Source: Cognatishimia activa (GTDB taxonomy: Bacteria; Pseudomonadota; Alphaproteobacteria; Rhodobacterales; Rhodobacteraceae). From it: 64,000 nucleotides of DNA. The notes beneath the pieces are model-generated. The model did not search any database, was not told the origin of the DNA, and saw nothing but the letters and a program-made list of their open reading frames with translations. How positions within the stretch are numbered: the first letter of the stretch is position 1; each line of letters starts with the position of its first letter. The stretch lies in the NCBI RefSeq assembly GCF_026016445.1, contig NZ_CP096147.1, positions 1,276,501 through 1,340,500 of the forward strand. Direction: 5' to 3'. Below, in pieces: positions 60,474 to 64,000 of the stretch. A program made the translations under genes and the position numbers.

Positions 60474-61025
60474 TTATCGCCACTTGATCGAGCAGCCCAT
60501 CGACGGAACCTGTTCAAGTGGCCCCTGCCCGGTTTTCGCGACCTGAATCATCGCATGGAACAGCTCACGTTCGGCCTCACTCGGCCTATTCATCCGCCCC
60601 GCCGCATCCAGGCGTCCGCGATATTGCAGGCCACCCACCGCATTGAAACCAAAGAAATCCGGGGTACAGACCGCACCATAAGCTTTCGCGACAGATTGGT
60701 CTTCGTCGTGGAGATAGGGAAAAGTGAACCCATGATCCCTTGCAAAATCTGTCATCGGATCAATTCCGTCCTGCGGATACATCTCCGCATCATTTGAACA
60801 AATCGCTGCAACGCCGACCCCATTTGATTGCAGTTCACCTGCGTCGCGCACAAGGCGATCAATCACGCCAACCACATAGGGGCAGTGATTGCAGATAAAC
60901 ATGATCAATGTGCCATTTGAACCGGCGACATCGGACAAGGCATAGGCCTTGCCATCGGTTGCAGGTAACAAAAATGCAGGCGCTGGCCAATCAAAGTCAC
61001 AAACAGGTGGGTTCAATGCAGGCAT
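60474..61025 (-). CDS. Thioredoxin-like/AhpC-TSA family protein
   Basis: A 183-aa redoxin. The motif ICNHCPYVVGVIDRLV (about 45-60) carries the CxxC and VCTPDFFGFNA (about 117-127) a second Cys; the C terminus ends SMGCSIKWR, a pattern seen in a thioredoxin-like group. It probably reduces disulfides or peroxides; the precise substrate is unknown. Downstream of dmdA on the same strand but with a 228-bp gap. Confidence 0.85.
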   Translation of the reverse strand: MPALNPPVCDFDWPAPAFLLPATDGKAYALSDVAGSNGTLIMFICNHCPYVVGVIDRLVRDAGELQSNGVGVAAICSNDAEMYPQDGIDPMTDFARDHGFTFPYLHDEDQSVAKAYGAVCTPDFFGFNAVGGLQYRGRLDAAGRMNRPSEAERELFHAMIQVAKTGQGPLEQVPSMGCSIKWR

Positions 61026-61044
61026 GAAATATTCTTTCGCTGAC

Positions 61045-61428
61045 TCAGTATTTCTGAATATGCGGAGCGTCTTCGGGTATCTGGTAGTACGCGCCCTTAT
61101 CTTTCACAAAGATATGCCGACCCATCTTGAAATCGCTTGGATCATCCAAACAGCCCGCGCCGACAGACATGTGGTCTTCTTTGAACATCCGGTAAAATAG
61201 GCTCGATCCACATTTCGCACAGAACCCGCGCTCAGCCCAGTCCGAAGACTTGTACCATGTAAGCCCTTCTTCACTGAGAAATGTGTAATCCTCCCGACCA
61301 GCTGTTGTGGACGCCCAGACATGACCGCTGGTGCGCTGGCATTGTTTGCAATGGCAGGCCGTAATCGTTTCCCGCAAGTTTTTCACTTCAAATCGAACGG
61401 ATCCACATTCGCATCCACCTGTGTGCAT
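61045..61428 (-). CDS. GFA family protein (zinc-binding, CENP-V/GFA)
   Basis: A 127-aa protein of the glutathione-dependent formaldehyde-activating enzyme fold. The zinc-binding cysteines are C6 and C8 (GGCECG), C25, C27 and C30 (ACHCKQC), and C70 and C73 (GFCAKCGSSL). These are the two zinc sites of the family. Whether this protein has GFA activity is unproven. The ATG at 61428 has AGGAG 10 bases ahead; a longer in-frame start adds 28 residues not matching the family. Confidence 0.88.
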   Translation of the reverse strand: MHTGGCECGSVRFEVKNLRETITACHCKQCQRTSGHVWASTTAGREDYTFLSEEGLTWYKSSDWAERGFCAKCGSSLFYRMFKEDHMSVGAGCLDDPSDFKMGRHIFVKDKGAYYQIPEDAPHIQKY

Positions 61429-61549
61429 TGATCTAAATCTCCTAGTTAGTCCAGTAAGCCTCCTTCCATTCACTATGCCAATCAAGCCAATTTTCGTGAT
61501 GCCTCCCATCATTCATCCTTTTGGTTGACTGAATATGTCTCACATGTTA

Positions 61550-61567
61550 TTCACCCATATGGTTGAA
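61550..61567 (+). promoter_or_regulatory. Palindrome over the arsR start region
   Basis: TTCAcCCATATGGtTGAA is an 18-bp dyad with CCATATGG in the centre, ending 3 bases before the ATG at 61571. It may be an autoregulatory site for the ArsR protein. Confidence 0.35.
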
Positions 61568-61570
61568 CGA

Positions 61571-61909
61571 ATGGATCAAACCCAGCTCACGGAAATCATG
61601 AAGGCCGCCAGCGACCCGACGCGCCGCGCCCTGCTGACGCTGCTCGCACAGCATGGACCCAGCCGTGTCACCGCCCTGGCTACGCATTTCGATATGAGCC
61701 TCAACTCCGTCTCCAAACACATCAAGGTGCTGGAGAAGGCCGGGCTTGTTGTGCGCCGCACCGAGTGGCGCGAGCACATCATAGAAGTGCAGATGGAGCC
61801 TTTACGCCTCATCGACATGTGGTTCGCCGAGTTGCGTTCGATCTGGGCCATGCGCCTTGAGGCGCTGGACGATATTTTGACAATGGAGACTGCCAATGAC
61901 GACGACTGA
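61571..61909 (+). CDS. ArsR family transcriptional regulator
   Basis: A 112-aa winged-helix repressor. MDQTQLTEIMKAASDPTRR is the family start, followed by LLTLLAQHGPSRVTALATHFDMSLNSVSKHIKVLEKAGLVVRR (HTH about 28-68). There is no Cys pair of the metal-sensing ArsR types, so the ligand is probably organic. A longer reading from 61535 is open; I prefer 61571, which matches family starts. It overlaps the SRPBCC gene by 14 bases, a common ArsR-SRPBCC arrangement. Confidence 0.85.
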   Translation: MDQTQLTEIMKAASDPTRRALLTLLAQHGPSRVTALATHFDMSLNSVSKHIKVLEKAGLVVRRTEWREHIIEVQMEPLRLIDMWFAELRSIWAMRLEALDDILTMETANDDD

Positions 61910-62339
61910 TGTAAGACCCGACCTGAGCCTATCGGTTGACCGCGTGATCGCGGCGGCGCCAGAGAAAGTATTCAATGCCTGGCTGAACCCAGAAATGCTC
62001 GCCAAATTTATGCGCCCCGGCCCTGATATGGGCGCGCCAGATGTCACAACCGATGCCAAAGAAGGCGGTGGTTTTGAGATCATCATGAAAGCAGGCGATC
62101 AGGACCTACCCCACCGCGGCACCTATAAAAAGATCGATCCGCACAGCCAGATCATCTTCACCTGGGAAAGCGCCTTTTCGCCCGCAGAATCCGAGGTGAC
62201 CCTCGACATCCGCCCGGAAGGTGACGGCAGCCACATCCGGCTCACTCATGTGACCTTCTATGACGAAGAAAAGCGCGACAATCACGAGGGCGGCTGGACA
62301 CAGATTCTGGCGACCTTAGACAGCGCTTTGGCGGCCTAA
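61896..62339 (+). CDS. SRPBCC/AHSA1 domain protein
   Basis: A 147-aa AHSA1-type helix-grip protein, with LSLSVDRVIAAAPEKVFNAW at the start, PHRGTYKKIDPHSQIIFTW in the middle and HIRLTHVTFYDEEKRDNHEGGW near the end (about 22 residues). These proteins bind hydrophobic ligands; the substrate is unknown. Translationally coupled to the ArsR gene, which probably represses it. Confidence 0.85.
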   Translation: MTTTDVRPDLSLSVDRVIAAAPEKVFNAWLNPEMLAKFMRPGPDMGAPDVTTDAKEGGGFEIIMKAGDQDLPHRGTYKKIDPHSQIIFTWESAFSPAESEVTLDIRPEGDGSHIRLTHVTFYDEEKRDNHEGGWTQILATLDSALAA

Positions 62340-62360
62340 GCAAAAACCGGAGGGACAATC

Positions 62361-62741
62361 ATGGAAAGCGAAGCATTGAACATGACAGCCGTCTTGGTTG
62401 GCACAGTCGTAGCCTTCTTTGCGGGCTGGATTTACTACAGCGTGAAACCAATTCGCGTCCTTTGGGCCGAAGGCACGCGCATCAGCAGCGAGCCGCCTGA
62501 AAAGATGCCAATGATGGCGATGGCGCTGCAAATTGCCGGACTTTTCCTGCTGGCCCTGGTTGTTGGAATGACCGCGCAAACCAATGCGCTCTTCACGGCA
62601 ATTGCTGCGATTTTGGCGACAGCGGTCATGGTTATGGCGCAGGACGCCTTTTCACAGAAATCAACAGCAGCCATCGTGATAGACGGCATATTTGTCGTAC
62701 TGGCTGGCGTTATCATGATAGTCTGTCAGGGCATTTTTTGA
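62361..62741 (+). CDS. DUF1761 membrane protein
   Basis: A 126-aa membrane protein with four hydrophobic segments (about 9-28, 50-70, 75-95 and 103-124). The DUF1761 hallmark is the first helix with an FAGWIYYSVKPIRVLWAEG loop. GGAGGGACAATC is a strong ribosome site. Third gene of the ArsR-SRPBCC set, 21 bases after SRPBCC. Function unknown. Confidence 0.8.
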   Translation: MESEALNMTAVLVGTVVAFFAGWIYYSVKPIRVLWAEGTRISSEPPEKMPMMAMALQIAGLFLLALVVGMTAQTNALFTAIAAILATAVMVMAQDAFSQKSTAAIVIDGIFVVLAGVIMIVCQGIF

Positions 62742-62757
62742 CCACTCAATCAAATCC

Positions 62758-62793
62758 CAAAGAAGCCTGCCCCATCGGCGGGCTTTTTCTTTG
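62758..62793 (+). terminator. Terminator after DUF1761 gene
   Basis: AAGCCTGCC and GGCGGGCTT form a hairpin with one G-T wobble, followed by TTTCTTT. Confidence 0.8.
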
Positions 62794-62847
62794 CAAGACA
62801 CGGCAAACCCTCTAGCACCGATCCGCCAACCGGTGTAATCGGCAGAC

Positions 62848-63888
62848 ATGACCCAAAGCCTGACAATCACCCGCCCCGATGATTGGCACCTTCACCTGCG
62901 CGATGGCGCAATGTTGGAAGCCGTTCTGCCAGAGTCCGCCCGCCACTTCGCCCGCGCGATTGTCATGCCAAACCTGGTTCCCCCGGTTGTCACAGGCGCT
63001 CAGGCCGCAGCTTACAAAGACCGCATTATGGCAGCCCTGCCGGAGGGCATGTCCTTTGACCCGCTGATGGTGCTTTACCTCACTGAAGACACAGACCCGG
63101 AAGATGTCGCTGCTGCGCATGCTTCTGGCTTGGTGAAAGCAGTAAAGCTCTATCCAGCTGGCGCGACAACCAATTCTGCCTCTGGCGTTCAGAACTTTGA
63201 CAACGTCCGCCCAACTCTGGAGAAAATGGCCGAGATCGGCCTGCCGCTTTGTGTGCATGGCGAGGTTACCAATCACGACGTCGATATATTTGACCGCGAA
63301 GCGGTTTTCATTGACTGCGTGCTTGATCCAATTCGCAAGGCCAACCCGGACCTCAAGGTGATCATGGAGCATATCACCACCAAAGACGGCGTCGATTACG
63401 CCAAATCCGGCGGCGATAACCTTGGCGCAACCATCACCACGCACCACCTGATCATCAATCGTAACCACATCCTCGCAGGTGGCATCAAACCGCACTACTA
63501 CTGCTTGCCGGTTGCGAAACGCGAGAACCACCGGCTCGCCCTGCGCGAAGCAGCAACCTCTGGTGATAAGACCTTCTTCCTCGGGACCGATTCCGCACCG
63601 CATACGGACGAAAACAAACTTCTGCCCTGCGGCTGCGCGGGTTGTTTTACAGCCACCAACACCATGGCCTTGCTCGCCCATGTGTTTGAAGAAGAAGGCG
63701 CGCTCGATATGCTTGAAGGTTTCGCATCTCAGAACGGCCCAGCCTTCTACGGCCTGCCACTAAACAGCGACACCATCACGCTGACCAAATCTGACACGGC
63801 CACAACCTTCCCAGAAAAGATCGAAAGCGGCGACGGCCCTGTCACCGTCTTTGATCCGGGCTTCCCGGTTTTCTGGAATGTGACCTAA
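62848..63888 (+). CDS. pyrC: Dihydroorotase
   Basis: The third step of pyrimidine synthesis, cyclising carbamoyl-aspartate. The 346-aa protein resembles E. coli PyrC. The HxH zinc ligands are in [10 protein letters not shown] (about 14-17), the carboxylated Lys in [11 protein letters not shown] (about 100-105), His in VHGEV and DGLGA-like segments, and the catalytic Asp in [13 protein letters not shown] (about 252). It is followed by pyrE, consistent with a pyrC-pyrE pair. The AAATACTC box lies between the two. Confidence 0.96.
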   Translation: MTQSLTITRPDDWHLHLRDGAMLEAVLPESARHFARAIVMPNLVPPVVTGAQAAAYKDRIMAALPEGMSFDPLMVLYLTEDTDPEDVAAAHASGLVKAVKLYPAGATTNSASGVQNFDNVRPTLEKMAEIGLPLCVHGEVTNHDVDIFDREAVFIDCVLDPIRKANPDLKVIMEHITTKDGVDYAKSGGDNLGATITTHHLIINRNHILAGGIKPHYYCLPVAKRENHRLALREAATSGDKTFFLGTDSAPHTDENKLLPCGCAGCFTATNTMALLAHVFEEEGALDMLEGFASQNGPAFYGLPLNSDTITLTKSDTATTFPEKIESGDGPVTVFDPGFPVFWNVT

Positions 63889-63915
63889 GCCCTTCTTCTT
63901 TGTCTAAATACTCAA
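63889..63915 (+). repeat. Dispersed AAATACTC element (copy 3)
   Basis: GCCCTTCTTCTTTGTCTAAA and then ATACTC follow directly on the pyrC stop. It is closest to the copy at 1471 (CCTTCTTCTTTGCTAAAATACTC), which also lies just after a gene end. Confidence 0.5.
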
Positions 63916-63957
63916 AACAACCACGCTGCCACGCCCATACCGCCAAAGGAACGCACC

Positions 63958-64000
63958 ATGCTCCCAACCAGCTACCCGACCAAAGAAGAAATCGCCCGCC
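63958..64000 (+). CDS. pyrE: Orotate phosphoribosyltransferase, N-terminal fragment
   Basis: Only 14 codons are visible (MLPTSYPTKEEIAR) and the gene runs off the window. The start follows AAAGGAACGCACC. The N terminus and the position after pyrC match roseobacter pyrE, which makes OMP from orotate and PRPP. The identification rests on a short stretch, so it is tentative. Confidence 0.7.
   Translation, partial: MLPTSYPTKEEIAR

Noticed and set aside
62812..63681. A minus-strand reading frame of 289 codons opposite pyrC.
   Set aside because: Overlaps conserved pyrC fully; no ribosome site and no recognisable motif.

Overview
The window is typical chromosome of a marine alphaproteobacterium of the Rhodobacteraceae (Roseobacter group). 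The evidence is gene order and content: a yceD-rpmF-plsX-fabH-ihfA-merR block, a dgt-argS-SPOR-nagZ-scpA-scpB block, a single-polypeptide sulfite reductase operon with DUF2849 and DUF934 genes, a DMSP demethylase (dmdA), an OlsB-type acyltransferase, a zinc-finger-poor DksA and a CtrA-type box. GC is in the mid-50s percent by eye. No insertion sequence, prophage or CRISPR array is visible. The genus cannot be fixed from the sequence.

Layout. 1-4.9 kb: 3' end of enolase, a MEKHLA protein and cupin pair, anmK, tyrS and an SDR dehydrogenase. 4.9-8.0 kb (minus strand): Uup-type ABC-F ATPase, OlsB and BamE. 8.1-13.4 kb (plus): yceD, rpmF, plsX, fabH, ihfA, merR, tRNA-Pro(GGG) and a dCTP deaminase. 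13.4-15.3 kb: Lrp regulator divergent from an MFS transporter, then a 60-aa basic protein with a CtrA-type box upstream. 15.4-22.5 kb (minus): scpB, scpA, nagZ, SPOR protein, argS, an SDR-like protein and dgt. 22.6-26.3 kb: erpA, SRPBCC protein, xth, a small membrane protein, an FAD monooxygenase and dksA. 26.5-31.7 kb (plus): MoxR AAA+ ATPase, DUF2927 lipoprotein, a 54-aa membrane protein, a CoxE-like VWA protein, a TM protein, DedA and an M48 protease. 31.8-36.6 kb (minus): PIN nuclease, RlmI-like methyltransferase, a small protein and glnE. 36.8-40.8 kb: a 61-aa exported protein, lon and tgt. 40.9-44.5 kb (plus): SPFH/NfeD pair, SufT-like protein, a SatD-like/DUF3307 pair behind a five-unit palindrome array, and an A-type Fe-S carrier. 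44.6-50 kb: VOC protein, tpiA, NIPSNAP protein, SLC13 permease, cytochrome P450 and an Lrp regulator. 50.2-55.7 kb (plus): cysG-DUF2849-cysI-cysH-DUF934 and fpr. 55.9-61.4 kb: U32 peptidase, an Ala/Glu-rich coiled-coil protein, infC, dmdA, a thioredoxin-like protein and a GFA protein. 61.5-64 kb (plus): ArsR-SRPBCC-DUF1761, pyrC and the 5' end of pyrE.

How the genes work together. Most are housekeeping: glycolysis (eno, tpiA), fatty acid and phospholipid initiation (plsX, fabH), peptidoglycan recycling (anmK, nagZ), chromosome condensation (scpAB), nucleotide pools (dcd, dgt, pyrC, pyrE), translation (tyrS, argS, infC, rpmF, tgt, tRNA-Pro), Fe-S biogenesis (erpA, sufA-like, sufT-like), nitrogen control (glnE) and sulfate assimilation through an APS-type reductase. 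dmdA marks DMSP use.

The strongest unexplained signal is at 42654-42791. Five 18-bp palindromes (core GCAACC-N6-GGTTGC) are spaced exactly 30 bp apart, and the last one ends on the base before the start codon of a SatD-like protein with a C-terminal helix-turn-helix. That gene overlaps a DUF3307 membrane protein gene by 8 bp and has AT-rich stretches. Next in interest are a MoxR/DUF2927/VWA envelope-type cluster, an infC gene that can only start at a rare ATA codon, a PIN nuclease translationally coupled to an rRNA methyltransferase, and dyad arrays in front of the cys operon and dmdA.
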